From NCBI RefSeq assembly GCF_900129995.1, contig NZ_FQXO01000012.1, positions 1 to 56,121 of the forward strand: a stretch of 56,121 nucleotides of DNA. The letters are read 5' to 3'. Origin of the DNA: Caloranaerobacter azorensis DSM 13643 (GTDB lineage Bacteria; Bacillota; Clostridia; Tissierellales; Thermohalobacteraceae). The translations under genes were made by a program, and so were the position numbers. This document shows, piece by piece, positions 46,613-56,013 of the stretch. The notes under the pieces were generated by a model. The model was not told the DNA's origin, searched no databases, and saw only the letters and a program-made list of their open reading frames with translations. Position 1 is the stretch's first letter, and every line of letters starts with the position of its first letter.

Positions 46613-48520
46613 TTACATTCTATTAAGCACTTCTAATAATCTATAAATCATCACTGCAGCTTGTGCTCTATTTGCAGTATCTTTTGGTGCAAATTTATTT
46701 TCCCCAACACCATTAACAATTCCCTTATTATAAGCTATACCAACTGCTTCTTTAGCCCAGTTAGAAATTTCCTCTTTATCCATAAAAGATAATTGTGAAC
46801 TATAATCAGCATCCGGATTTAGATACTTCATAGCTCTGACTATCATTGTAGCCATTTGCTCTCTAGTTATCTCTCCATTTGGATTAAAGCAACCATTATA
46901 ACCTTTCACAATGCCTAAACTTGCAGCAGTTTCTACTGAATCCTTATACCAAACATTTCCTTTTACATCTGTAAACGTAACTTCATTTTCGCCTTTTTCT
47001 AAATCTAATGCATAAACTAATAATTTAGCAAATTGAGCTCTTGTGATATTAGCATAAGGAGCATAATGTTTATCATCTACACCATCTATTATATGCCTTG
47101 CTGTTAAAACTTCTACTGCTTCATTAGCCCAAGGAATATCTACATCAGCAAAAACTTTATTATATTCCATAACTGTATATTTACTGAAATGTCCTGCTTT
47201 AAAAGTAATAGTTCCATTTTGGCTTGGTAATCCACCAACATACTCCCAAGTCTTTGTGGACTCGTTCAAATAGTAAACTCCTAATTTCTTGTAATTTTTC
47301 ACCTTATCTTTATTGTAATTAATTGTTATGATAAGTGGCTTTTTAAATATTAGTTTAGTTTCTTTTTCTCCTTTAATCTGAACTAATTTAAAATCGAATA
47401 TGTTTGAAACTGGCAAATATCTGACGTTTAACTCTTTTAAGTATTGATTAGCTTCTTCCTTTTTGAGCTTTCTAACCTCAAAACTTATTTTTGAATTTTC
47501 TTCTAAACGTAAAGCTTCCGGTTCTATTTCTACTTTAACTTGATCTATATCTATCTCTATAACCCTGCCTTTTTTGCCAATTTCGACAACAATTTCAGAA
47601 TCCATGTTTATAGCAACTCTGTCGGCATCTTTACCACTTGTAGCATTTATTATTAATTTATTCTGATTATCTTTTTCTAATTGTTTCATTAATTTTCTAT
47701 TGTCTATTTCGAATGTAGCTAATATATTTCCATTTTTATCTTTTTCAATGGTTAATTTACCCTGTTCTGTTTCTTTTACTTCTTTACCCTTATTTTTACT
47801 TGCACCAGACGATGAAGAACCTCCGCCTCCACCGCCACCACCTCCGGTAGAAGGCTTTTTAGCTATATTAAATGTTTTTTCCACAGTAATCCCTAACGCT
47901 TCAGCCTGTACTTTATATACTCCTGTAGCCTGCTCTGGCATAGTCTTATACTCTACACTGAACTTACCTTCACTATCTGTCATTAATTCTTTTACAAATT
48001 TAATTTGATCATCATAAAAAATTTTGATTATAATCGGTGTATATGATACAATAGCACCTTCCTTATAAGCTACACCACTTATCTTTACTGTGTCACCACT
48101 ATAGTATTTTGTTTTATCTAATTCTAATATTAATTCCGATGTCGGTTTGTTTTTCTCTACCGTAAAATGTACAATCTTAACTATCCCTACTGAACTTATA
48201 TATATATCGTACTTGCCATAGGCTATGTCCTTATTTAATTTAAAAACAGTTCTGAAATCTCCATTTGAATCAGTCATAAGCTCCTTAACGAAAACTTTAG
48301 ATTTATCTTCTTCTCTTTCTATAACAATAGTTACTGGTGTATTTGAATAGCCATTACCATTCTCTTTGACTTTACCAAAAATCTCAACTTCACTTCCCGG
48401 TAAAAGTTTGTCTTGAGATAAGTTAACCTCGATTTCATATTGGGAACTAGCTGCTATCGATGAAAATGCACTTACAAACAAAACAGTAAGTATCAATATT
48501 ACAGAAAAAAACTTCTTCAA
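46613..48520 (-). CDS. SLH-domain surface protein with Ig-like repeats and polyglycine linker
   Basis: The 635-residue protein has a signal peptide and two Ig-like beta-domains (about residues 28-118 and 126-218; both contain VKELMTDS-G motifs). A Gly/Ser linker with nine consecutive glycines near residue 225 follows, then a central domain, and three C-terminal SLH domains from about residue 455 (NPNGEITREQMATMIVRAM is clearest). The SLH end attaches it to the wall polymer while the Ig-like end faces outwards. The TTG start lies after AGGAAGG. It is just downstream of the subtilase gene (48590-53002), separated by a GC-rich hairpin. Confidence 0.88.
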   Translation of the reverse strand: MKKFFSVILILTVLFVSAFSSIAASSQYEIEVNLSQDKLLPGSEVEIFGKVKENGNGYSNTPVTIVIEREEDKSKVFVKELMTDSNGDFRTVFKLNKDIAYGKYDIYISSVGIVKIVHFTVEKNKPTSELILELDKTKYYSGDTVKISGVAYKEGAIVSYTPIIIKIFYDDQIKFVKELMTDSEGKFSVEYKTMPEQATGVYKVQAEALGITVEKTFNIAKKPSTGGGGGGGGGSSSSGASKNKGKEVKETEQGKLTIEKDKNGNILATFEIDNRKLMKQLEKDNQNKLIINATSGKDADRVAINMDSEIVVEIGKKGRVIEIDIDQVKVEIEPEALRLEENSKISFEVRKLKKEEANQYLKELNVRYLPVSNIFDFKLVQIKGEKETKLIFKKPLIITINYNKDKVKNYKKLGVYYLNESTKTWEYVGGLPSQNGTITFKAGHFSKYTVMEYNKVFADVDIPWANEAVEVLTARHIIDGVDDKHYAPYANITRAQFAKLLVYALDLEKGENEVTFTDVKGNVWYKDSVETAASLGIVKGYNGCFNPNGEITREQMATMIVRAMKYLNPDADYSSQLSFMDKEEISNWAKEAVGIAYNKGIVNGVGENKFAPKDTANRAQAAVMIYRLLEVLNRM

Positions 48521-48557
48521 ACCTTCCTGCCCCCTTTTGTTTTCATAATTGTATTAG

Positions 48558-48577
48558 AGGGGGGATTGGTCCCCCCT
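48558..48577 (-). terminator. GC-rich hairpin between subtilase and SLH genes
   Basis: Six G's pair with six C's around ATTGGT (48559-48576). No T-run follows on the minus strand, so it may act as an mRNA-processing or stabilising hairpin instead of a terminator. Confidence 0.5.
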
Positions 48578-48589
48578 GATTTTAGAATC

Positions 48590-51500
48590 CTACTCTATTA
48601 CGAAAGTTGTAGATTGCGGACTTGAAAGTGAAGTTGTATCATCCCAACCAGACCATACATAAACATCTACATTGTAAGTACCATTCTCTTTTACGCCAAA
48701 TCCTGAACTCAATTTAACTACTTGGCCTGCCTGTAGATTATCCATTTGTACAGTTGAAATGTTTACAACATATCCATTATCATCAGTTACTTGGATAACT
48801 AGCATTGGATTTTGTGGACTAGGTCCTAAGTTTTCCATAGCGGCTTCTACTGCTATATATCCTTCTCGCTTGATTACTTCAACATTTCTTATTTTAATTG
48901 GATAATTATATACTGTAAATGTCGCTTCTTTTGTTGCAATATTCTCTTCTTTTATAGCCTTAAATACAACTTTATACTCACCATTTAATTTCTTAAACTC
49001 ATCTGGACTCCAACTTGCATCAAATGCTGTTCCAGTTTGATTGAATACTTTAACAGTTTCATTGTTTGGATCAATAATACTTACTTCCCAAGTAACTTCT
49101 TGATTTGCCTCTGCTCTGATATTTACAGGTCTTTCACTGCTTATATCAGAATCTGGAGTTACTGATGTATTAGTAATAATTACTTCTTGATCTAATACAG
49201 GGTCCTCTTCACCTTGCTGTTTTCTATAAACTTTATATTCTTTGTATGTTACATTACCCGCAGCATCTTGTGCCTCTATTCTTATTATGTTGTCGCCATA
49301 CTCAAGTTTTACTTCATAATTCTTCAATTCATAACTAGCTGGTTCTAAATCTTTGAAGTACTCCCATTCTTGTTGAATATTCTTTATAACATTGCCATTT
49401 ACCTTAACAAGTAAATCTGGGAAATTCTCTGTAATATCAGCAGATATATTTACACTATCTACTGTATAATCTACTATTCTGTCTTTTGGTTCTTCAGTTA
49501 CATTAATAACTGGAGCTGTAATATCTATAAATACTTTATGTTTAAATTCAATATAATTATCTGCAACATCTTTTGCTTCTATATTTATTTCTTGCATACC
49601 TTCTTGTAATTTTAATACAGTTTCAAAATCGTATTTTCCAGTTCCCTCATTATATACATATTCAACATCTTGACCATTGATTTTTAATTCTGTAAGTTCA
49701 GAATCGTCTTTCACTGAACCTTTAAACAATATTTCAGAAGTATTATATATGCCAAAGTATTTAGGAGTTTCAATGAATATATATGGTATAGTTTTATCTC
49801 CTGTATTTATAGGTTCTGTATCTACATGATTCAAACCGCAGTCATAAACTCTTACTATAAATTCATGTACTCCTTTATATTTTGAAATATCAAATTCTCC
49901 TTTTGATGATTCTTTTAATACTTCTCCATTTTCTATTAATTCATATTTCAAAATTGGATAATCTCCATCATTAGCTTTTACAACAATAACATCTTTATCT
50001 TTATCATATTTTACTTCTTCAATAACTGGTGGTACAGTATCTATCCTTACAGGGAATTGTACTGTTTGCCATCTTGAGTTAGGATAGTCTATCCTAGCCC
50101 TAACTTCATATATATATTCTCCATCGTCTGCTAATTTATTGTTTATAATACCATCCCATGACCAATTATCCTTAGCATAGTATTTATTACCTCTTCCACC
50201 ATCAAAATAGTTCTTTCTAATATATTCTTCATAAGCTAAATCTCTAACTTTATTACCATCTTTATCCAATATATTAATATCTAATTCTCTTGCATTTCTT
50301 AAGAATGATAATAACGGAATAATACTATCTGCTACTCCATCTCCATTAGGTGAAAAAGCTATTTTTGTCTTGTCTGGGCCGTCTGGAGTATAGCCTAAGA
50401 ATTTATAAACTTTTTTCTCCCCACTTTCATCTAGCCATGATATTACTGTTAGTCCATAGAATGACTTATTATCTTCATCAGCATCATAATTTGTAACATC
50501 TATTACAGGTGCATCATCCCAATCTCCATAAAAACCTACATATGGAATACTTAATTCAGGAACATTATCATCAACTGGTACCAATCTTACAAATCCATCG
50601 ATAAATGTACCATTAGGGAATACCTCACTAAGTGGTTTCTCATCCCACCAATCTACAGTATCTGTTAAATCAATTGTTACATCAAAATCTATAGACTCGC
50701 CTGCTGGTATTTCTAATACATTATATACGTTGTCAATAACTGTTCCATCTGTAAATTCAAATGTTATTGGGAATTCACCAACACCAGTGTCCTCGTCAAT
50801 TGTACCTTCTTTATATACACCCTGAGGTTCTAAATAATTCGAACCTTTATAAATAAAATCTGTACATACAGTTCCATATACTGCATAACTAACAGTCTCA
50901 TCGCCAAAATTCTCTACAGTCAAAGTAAATGTTGTTACATCTCCTATTTCTTTTAGATTAACCTTACTTAATCCCGTATCTTTATCTACTACTATAGCAG
51001 GTGTAGTAGTCGCTGCATAAAGATCCATTACACCAGCACCTTGTCTTCTAGGTGAAGTATAATTTTCTAATCCAAAATAATCATAAATAACTCCTTTATT
51101 TATATTAGGTTTAGCCGTACTCATCAATATATTTTTAGCCATTTTTACTCTATCTGGCCCTGTTAATCCAAATTTTTCGTCTATTCTTTGAAGTACTAGA
51201 GCCGCTCCACCTGATACATGCGGCGCTGCCATTGAAGTTCCGCTCATAATACCGTATTTATTATTTTGTAGAGTTGAATATATTTGTCCGCCAGGAGCTG
51301 TTATTTCAGGTTTAAATTCAAGATTTGGAGTTACACCCCATGAAGTAAAATCTGACATTTTACCACTATTAGGATTTAATATAGTTTTTCTGTCACCTTT
51401 AAATTCAATCTTATTTTTACCCTCTTCTATTAATTCTAATAATTTTGAACCATCAGTATTTCCTATAAATATTGCTGGTATTTTCCCTTCTTCAGGATAC

Positions 51501-53002
51501 ATCATATGGATTAGATTATCTCCACCTGACTCATGATTAAATACTATAACACCTATTGCTCCATTATTTTGTGCATTCATTATCTTATCTACAAAAGCAT
51601 ACGAGCCGCGCTTTATTAAAGCTATTTTACCTTCAAGATCGACATCTTCAAAATCTTCCTGAGTTCCACCTAATCCGCAATATACGTACTCTTGAGGACC
51701 ATCAAATACTTCTACTGGATCATAAGAACCTGCTAAAACATACCCAGCTAACTGCTGTTTCCCATCTTCATCAGAATATGCTAATGCCTCTGCTTTAATA
51801 TGAGTATTTTCAATAGAAGCAACCTGTAGTGATTCTGCTGTAAGCCCCGGAGAACCTACAACCCCAATATCTGGGTTTTGAACTAGAGGATCAGCATATC
51901 CATCTCCTATATGATTTGAGTTACCAGCTGAAATTGATACTAATACTCCATTTTCAACGGCTCTAGTTACAGCCTGTTGTTCTGGATCATCTGGTAAAAC
52001 AAAAGCTGCAGTTGAACCCAAACTCATATTTATAACATCTGCACCTAATTTAACAGAATCATCTATTGCTTTGATGATTATATCTCCAAAAGTCGAAGGC
52101 ATGGAAGGGTTATTACCGAAAACTTTCATTGCTAAAAGCTGAGCTTCAGGTGCTATCCCTTTGATTCCATTTTCATTTTCGTTCCCATTTGCACCTACAG
52201 TACCAGCAACATGCATACCATGCATTGATGCATCTGGCCCAAGGTCTAATATCTCAAAATTATTATCCATATAGTTATATCCATATGGAACCTTGTCTGT
52301 AAACCATTTACCAGGAAGCTCTTCATTTGAAATTATGTCTTCTACCTTTCCTCTATTCAGTTTAGCTTTGTCAGGATTAGTTAATTTCATATCTTTATGG
52401 CTTGGATCAATACCTGTATCAACAATAGCTACTACTGTACCCTCACCATTATATCCTAAGTTCCATGTCTCTACTGCTTCGACCATATCTTTACTTGTTT
52501 CCATTTCTGGTTCTGGTCTGCTGTATTCATTTGCTATTGTAACTCTCTTTACTCCCGGCATTCTTTCAATTCTCTTTGCTTCCTTAAAAGTTGTTGTTGC
52601 ACTAAATCCGTTAACTACATTAACAAAACTATTATGATACTCAATATCAATATTTTTTTCCTCAATGTTTTCTTTAATTCTCTCCTGCATGTTAACTAAA
52701 TCATCAGTGATTACCCTAGCTGTCTGTTCGCTTAATTCGTCTACTTTAACTCCATATTCTGTTGCATATTCGATTAATGGTCTTCCCTCTAATTCAACAA
52801 TAATCCTTACATCATCATCATCCTGTAATCCTTTAGCTCTAGGATCGGCTTCTATACTATGTCTATTAAGAGATTCTCTTAAAGTATTTAAGTTTGACTT
52901 ATAAATTTTATCGATCGGCGAAGCTAATGCTGTGCCAAAAGTTCCTATTAATACAGCCAACACTAACAAAATTGAAAAAATCCTTTTATTTCTCAACTCC
53001 AT
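48590..53002 (-). CDS. Large secreted subtilisin-like (S8) serine protease
   Basis: The 1470-residue extracellular protease has a signal peptide (to about residue 28) and an I9-type propeptide (about 65-160). The S8 domain has Asp195 in VVAIVDTGIDP, His261 in MHGMHVAGTVG and Ser590 in MSGTSMAAPHVSGG. A PA domain (about 415-530) interrupts the catalytic domain, as in C5a-peptidase/lactocepin types. After about residue 690 come Fn3/Ig-like domains and a segment with beta-sandwich repeats (about 1050-1470), probably for substrate or surface binding. No SLH domain or sortase motif is visible, so anchoring may depend on the beta-domains. Confidence 0.92.
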   Translation of the reverse strand: MELRNKRIFSILLVLAVLIGTFGTALASPIDKIYKSNLNTLRESLNRHSIEADPRAKGLQDDDDVRIIVELEGRPLIEYATEYGVKVDELSEQTARVITDDLVNMQERIKENIEEKNIDIEYHNSFVNVVNGFSATTTFKEAKRIERMPGVKRVTIANEYSRPEPEMETSKDMVEAVETWNLGYNGEGTVVAIVDTGIDPSHKDMKLTNPDKAKLNRGKVEDIISNEELPGKWFTDKVPYGYNYMDNNFEILDLGPDASMHGMHVAGTVGANGNENENGIKGIAPEAQLLAMKVFGNNPSMPSTFGDIIIKAIDDSVKLGADVINMSLGSTAAFVLPDDPEQQAVTRAVENGVLVSISAGNSNHIGDGYADPLVQNPDIGVVGSPGLTAESLQVASIENTHIKAEALAYSDEDGKQQLAGYVLAGSYDPVEVFDGPQEYVYCGLGGTQEDFEDVDLEGKIALIKRGSYAFVDKIMNAQNNGAIGVIVFNHESGGDNLIHMMYPEEGKIPAIFIGNTDGSKLLELIEEGKNKIEFKGDRKTILNPNSGKMSDFTSWGVTPNLEFKPEITAPGGQIYSTLQNNKYGIMSGTSMAAPHVSGGAALVLQRIDEKFGLTGPDRVKMAKNILMSTAKPNINKGVIYDYFGLENYTSPRRQGAGVMDLYAATTTPAIVVDKDTGLSKVNLKEIGDVTTFTLTVENFGDETVSYAVYGTVCTDFIYKGSNYLEPQGVYKEGTIDEDTGVGEFPITFEFTDGTVIDNVYNVLEIPAGESIDFDVTIDLTDTVDWWDEKPLSEVFPNGTFIDGFVRLVPVDDNVPELSIPYVGFYGDWDDAPVIDVTNYDADEDNKSFYGLTVISWLDESGEKKVYKFLGYTPDGPDKTKIAFSPNGDGVADSIIPLLSFLRNARELDINILDKDGNKVRDLAYEEYIRKNYFDGGRGNKYYAKDNWSWDGIINNKLADDGEYIYEVRARIDYPNSRWQTVQFPVRIDTVPPVIEEVKYDKDKDVIVVKANDGDYPILKYELIENGEVLKESSKGEFDISKYKGVHEFIVRVYDCGLNHVDTEPINTGDKTIPYIFIETPKYFGIYNTSEILFKGSVKDDSELTELKINGQDVEYVYNEGTGKYDFETVLKLQEGMQEINIEAKDVADNYIEFKHKVFIDITAPVINVTEEPKDRIVDYTVDSVNISADITENFPDLLVKVNGNVIKNIQQEWEYFKDLEPASYELKNYEVKLEYGDNIIRIEAQDAAGNVTYKEYKVYRKQQGEEDPVLDQEVIITNTSVTPDSDISSERPVNIRAEANQEVTWEVSIIDPNNETVKVFNQTGTAFDASWSPDEFKKLNGEYKVVFKAIKEENIATKEATFTVYNYPIKIRNVEVIKREGYIAVEAAMENLGPSPQNPMLVIQVTDDNGYVVNISTVQMDNLQAGQVVKLSSGFGVKENGTYNVDVYVWSGWDDTTSLSSPQSTTFVIE

Positions 53003-53247
53003 CCCCCTCTTTCTAAAAAATATTATAAAGACAATAACAAAAGCAGAAAAATTAATTAATTATACTCTCCAATCCCCCCTTTTCTCATATTATTGCTTAT
53101 TGTTTAAATATTTAAAATTTTCTATCTTTCTAAATATTCTATATATATTTATATTTTCCTCTATTTACTTTAAAATTTTTTATCGACATTTTTCGACATA
53201 TTATCTCAAATTTAACTTTTATTAATTATCTACAAAACATAAAAAAA

Positions 53248-53267
53248 GAGCGACTATACAGTCACTC
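53248..53267 (-). terminator. Terminator after the 53275-54192 gene
   Basis: GAGCGACT pairs with AGTCACTC (one G-T pair) and is followed on the minus strand by TTTTTTT. The spacer 53003-53247 upstream of the subtilase is AT-rich, with TATAAT-like boxes but no convincing -35. Confidence 0.85.
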
Positions 53268-53274
53268 AAGTATA

Positions 53275-54192
53275 TTACATGTCAACAAGTCCATCTTTAT
53301 TATTCTGATTATTTAACCCGCCTATAACGTTAAATGAATATGAATCATCTGCAATATATTTTTTATCGATTTCTATCGTAAGGACATTGAAAGTTATTAC
53401 TTGTAAATTCATCTCATACTTATTTGAAGATTCTACTTCTATATAAATATCATATTTACCTTCTTTGCTTCTTATTATTTTTTCAACAGCTACATTATAT
53501 CCAGGGTTAGGTAATTTTTCATATATAGTAACGATTATCTTATCGTCATTATTTTTTACACTAATCTTTCTATTTATTTGAGTATATACTTTTTTATTAT
53601 CTATTACTTTAAAAGGTATATTACTTTTATCCATTGACAACTCTCCTTCTAATCTTTGTAGTAATAAAACTGCTTCAATCTGTGATACTTCATTATTAGG
53701 CTTAAAAGTCTTATTTGAATAGCCTTTAATCAAACCTAATTTATAACCCTTCAAAATATCTATTTTATATTCTTTTTCAATATTATCTAAGTCCGTAAAT
53801 GGATTTGTTAAATCATATATTTCTTTATTACCTTTGCAAATTTCTAAAGATTTAACTAATAGACTTGCTACTTCCTTGCGAGTAATATTCTCATTCTCTG
53901 ATTTCTCATCATTTGCATTTCCTATTATCTCTTCATTCTTATTATTATACCTTTTTATCAAACTTGATAGTGAGTGGTAAAAGTTTTTTCTAGATATTGC
54001 CATGTTAGGAGAAAAATTTTTATAATCTGCTTCGGACAAATAGGAAAAATATTCATTAAAAAACTTTTTATCTACAAGTTCTTCAGCCCAGTGTCCTTTC
54101 AATGCATCTTCAAGACTAGCCAATGAGATAGTAGAATTGAAAATTAATAAAATAGAAATAGAAAAAATCACAAACTTATTTTTTTTATACAT
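53275..54192 (-). CDS. SLH-domain protein, small
   Basis: The 305-residue protein has a signal peptide (FVIFSISILLIFNSTISLA) and degenerate SLH domains in the first ~175 residues. HWAEELVDKKFFNEYF and LGLIKGYSNKTFKPNNEVSQIEA are the recognisable parts. A C-terminal beta-rich domain of about 110 residues resembles protease-inhibitor-like (PrcB-type) domains, with NPGYNVAVEKI and YEMNLQVITFNVLTIE; this is a guess from pattern. It is transcribed alone between two terminators. Confidence 0.78.
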   Translation of the reverse strand: MYKKNKFVIFSISILLIFNSTISLASLEDALKGHWAEELVDKKFFNEYFSYLSEADYKNFSPNMAISRKNFYHSLSSLIKRYNNKNEEIIGNANDEKSENENITRKEVASLLVKSLEICKGNKEIYDLTNPFTDLDNIEKEYKIDILKGYKLGLIKGYSNKTFKPNNEVSQIEAVLLLQRLEGELSMDKSNIPFKVIDNKKVYTQINRKISVKNNDDKIIVTIYEKLPNPGYNVAVEKIIRSKEGKYDIYIEVESSNKYEMNLQVITFNVLTIEIDKKYIADDSYSFNVIGGLNNQNNKDGLVDM

Positions 54193-54271
54193 TATAATAA
54201 CCCCCCTGTTATAATTCTATAATTATATTATACCATTGGGATTATAGGCAAATATTTCATTATTGTTACAA

Positions 54272-54297
54272 AAAAAACACACTAAAGTGTGTTTTTT
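54272..54297 (-). terminator. Terminator after the 54302-55807 SLH gene
   Basis: AAAAAACACACT pairs with AGTGTGTTTTTT, a perfect stem with T-run on both strands. Confidence 0.85.
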
Positions 54298-54301
54298 AAT
54301 C

Positions 54302-55807
54302 CTAATAGCCCAATATCATGTCTCTATAATATGTTTTAAAATCCTCTTGTAAATAGCTAATGAATCTATTTAAGAAAACTGCTGCTTCTGCTCTTGTCAT
54401 ATAATCGTTTGGATAAAAATATCCTTCGGGACTGCCTTCAGCAAGTCCTATTTGTTGTGCTACATATATAGCCTTTTTAGCCCATTTAGGTATTTTTTCA
54501 TCATCTCTAAATCTCGTTGTAAATGGCGGATTAGGCGCTAATCTTTCTATACCTAACGCCCTGATTATTATAGTTACAGCTTGTGCTCTGGTTAGGTTCC
54601 CCTTTGGCATAAATTTGTTATCTCCTATTCCGTTCATTATCCCTTTTTCTTTTATCGCTTTAATATATTCATAATCAGGATTTTCTCTAGTTACATCACT
54701 AAATACTGGTGGATTAATCTCTGGTTTTACATATGATCTTTTCGGTTTCTTCTCTTCCTTAACCAGATTTACTGCTTTAGCTATCCACTTAGCAAATTCC
54801 TGTCTCTCTATTGGCAAATTACCTCCAAAATATTTATTATTCGCATCTATTATTTGAAGTCCTGCTAATTTCTTAATATCTTTTTCTGCCCAATACCCTT
54901 TTATATCTTCAAATTTAGGAATATACATTTTCTTCTGTGTAGGATGAGTTTCAAATCTCTCTACACCATTTCCTTTGTTTCTTAACTTCGCTACAACACG
55001 CTCCTGCTCTTGCTCCGTTTTATCTAGATATGGAAGATTATATTTATACTCCATTATCGTCTCTTCTTTCTCTGTAAGAGTATAGCCACCATCAAAACTC
55101 GATAGATATGCAGCATTTTCAAAATACTCAATATTTTTAGTTCTATTAAATGAAACATCTATATCTGCATATCCAGACCACTCCAAAGTGGTATCTCCTG
55201 AATTTAAAGTATAATTTATGTCTTTATGAATTTTTTGAGTCTCTGTTGCTCCCCAATAATGGTCATAACCATATATATTTCCTGTAATTTCTACTACCAC
55301 TTGTCCTTCATCTTTATTAATCGAATACGTCTTGGTCCCCACCCAATTACCTGAATAAAAAGCAACAACAGGCTCACAATCATCTATAGTTGAATTATGA
55401 AACTGATAATCCACTAACGTATAAGTCGTCTTGTTCTTACCATTCTTTATTACAATCTCCTCATCATAATCTAATATATTATTAACTTCAACTATCTGAC
55501 TCGGATGAGAACTTTGATCTATTATCCTTTCTAATTCTATATCCCTCTCTAGAGTAACTTGTCCATCTTTACTGGATAATTCATATTTATATTGCAATCT
55601 TTTATCTTTTATCTTTATTGCAACAGTTCCTTCTAAAAGAATAGGTTCACCGGTCAAGAAAATTACTTCTTTATACTGTTTAGTTTTCTTGTAGTCCATT
55701 TCATTTTTATGAATTCCACCTTCAAATCCCGCATTATTTACTTTAGCATAAACTATAAACGGATTAAGCATTAGCACTAACACTAGTATAACTGATATTT
55801 TCTTCAT
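54302..55807 (-). CDS. SLH-domain surface protein with N-terminal beta-domain
   Basis: The 501-residue protein has a signal peptide (VILVLVLMLNPFIVYA), a beta-rich N-terminal region of about 270 residues with no family that I recognise, and three C-terminal SLH domains. Clear units are FEDIKGYWAEKDIKKLAGLQII, GIMNGIGDNKFMPKGNLTRAQA and EGSPEGYFYPNDYMTRAEA. Its ATG lies four bases from the end of the TnpB-associated RNA repeat (55812-56013). There is no ribosome site of normal strength, only GGTGT inside the repeat end. The native upstream region was therefore replaced by that element, which may now control this gene. Confidence 0.85.
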   Translation of the reverse strand: MKKISVILVLVLMLNPFIVYAKVNNAGFEGGIHKNEMDYKKTKQYKEVIFLTGEPILLEGTVAIKIKDKRLQYKYELSSKDGQVTLERDIELERIIDQSSHPSQIVEVNNILDYDEEIVIKNGKNKTTYTLVDYQFHNSTIDDCEPVVAFYSGNWVGTKTYSINKDEGQVVVEITGNIYGYDHYWGATETQKIHKDINYTLNSGDTTLEWSGYADIDVSFNRTKNIEYFENAAYLSSFDGGYTLTEKEETIMEYKYNLPYLDKTEQEQERVVAKLRNKGNGVERFETHPTQKKMYIPKFEDIKGYWAEKDIKKLAGLQIIDANNKYFGGNLPIERQEFAKWIAKAVNLVKEEKKPKRSYVKPEINPPVFSDVTRENPDYEYIKAIKEKGIMNGIGDNKFMPKGNLTRAQAVTIIIRALGIERLAPNPPFTTRFRDDEKIPKWAKKAIYVAQQIGLAEGSPEGYFYPNDYMTRAEAAVFLNRFISYLQEDFKTYYRDMILGY

Positions 55808-55811
55808 TACG

Positions 55812-56013
55812 ACACCGTTGACTTATATCTATAAAAATCTTATAGAAAGCAACGCATACCTATAAATCTTTATAGATTTATAGGTCTTATCCGATACTTC
55901 TATTATGAGGCTATAAGCCTGCATAACTCGAAGTCGCTTTCTACTTTTATAGGATTGCACAGCTTAAAATTAAGCCAACGGTTTTCACCTCCTGCTTTGT
56001 ATCTCTGCTGTGC
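55812..56013 (-). ncRNA. Omega-RNA-like structured RNA at the tnpB 3' end
   Basis: Minus-strand elements in order are GCACAGC (56007-56013), CCGTTGGCTT (55972-55981), GCTGTGC (55957-55963), a long stem (TATAAAAGTAGAAAG with CTTTCTATAAGATTTTTATA) and AAGTCAACGG (55815-55824). The first and third pair, and the second and last pair, forming a pseudoknot closed at the element end. Inside are the hairpins TTATG-AGGC-GCCT-CATAA and ACCTATAAATC-GATTTATAGGT. The 5' half overlaps tnpB coding sequence, as in known omega-RNAs. A guide, if present, would start about 55811 and run across the start codon of the SLH gene. Confidence 0.65.

Noticed and set aside
48558-48577. G-quadruplex between subtilase and SLH genes
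   Set aside because: There is one run of six G's and one of six C's, which pair as a simple hairpin; four G-runs are not present.
51556-52904. Plus-strand frames opposite the subtilase gene
   Set aside because: Antisense to a long gene with intact catalytic motifs; no ribosome sites or codon pattern of real genes.
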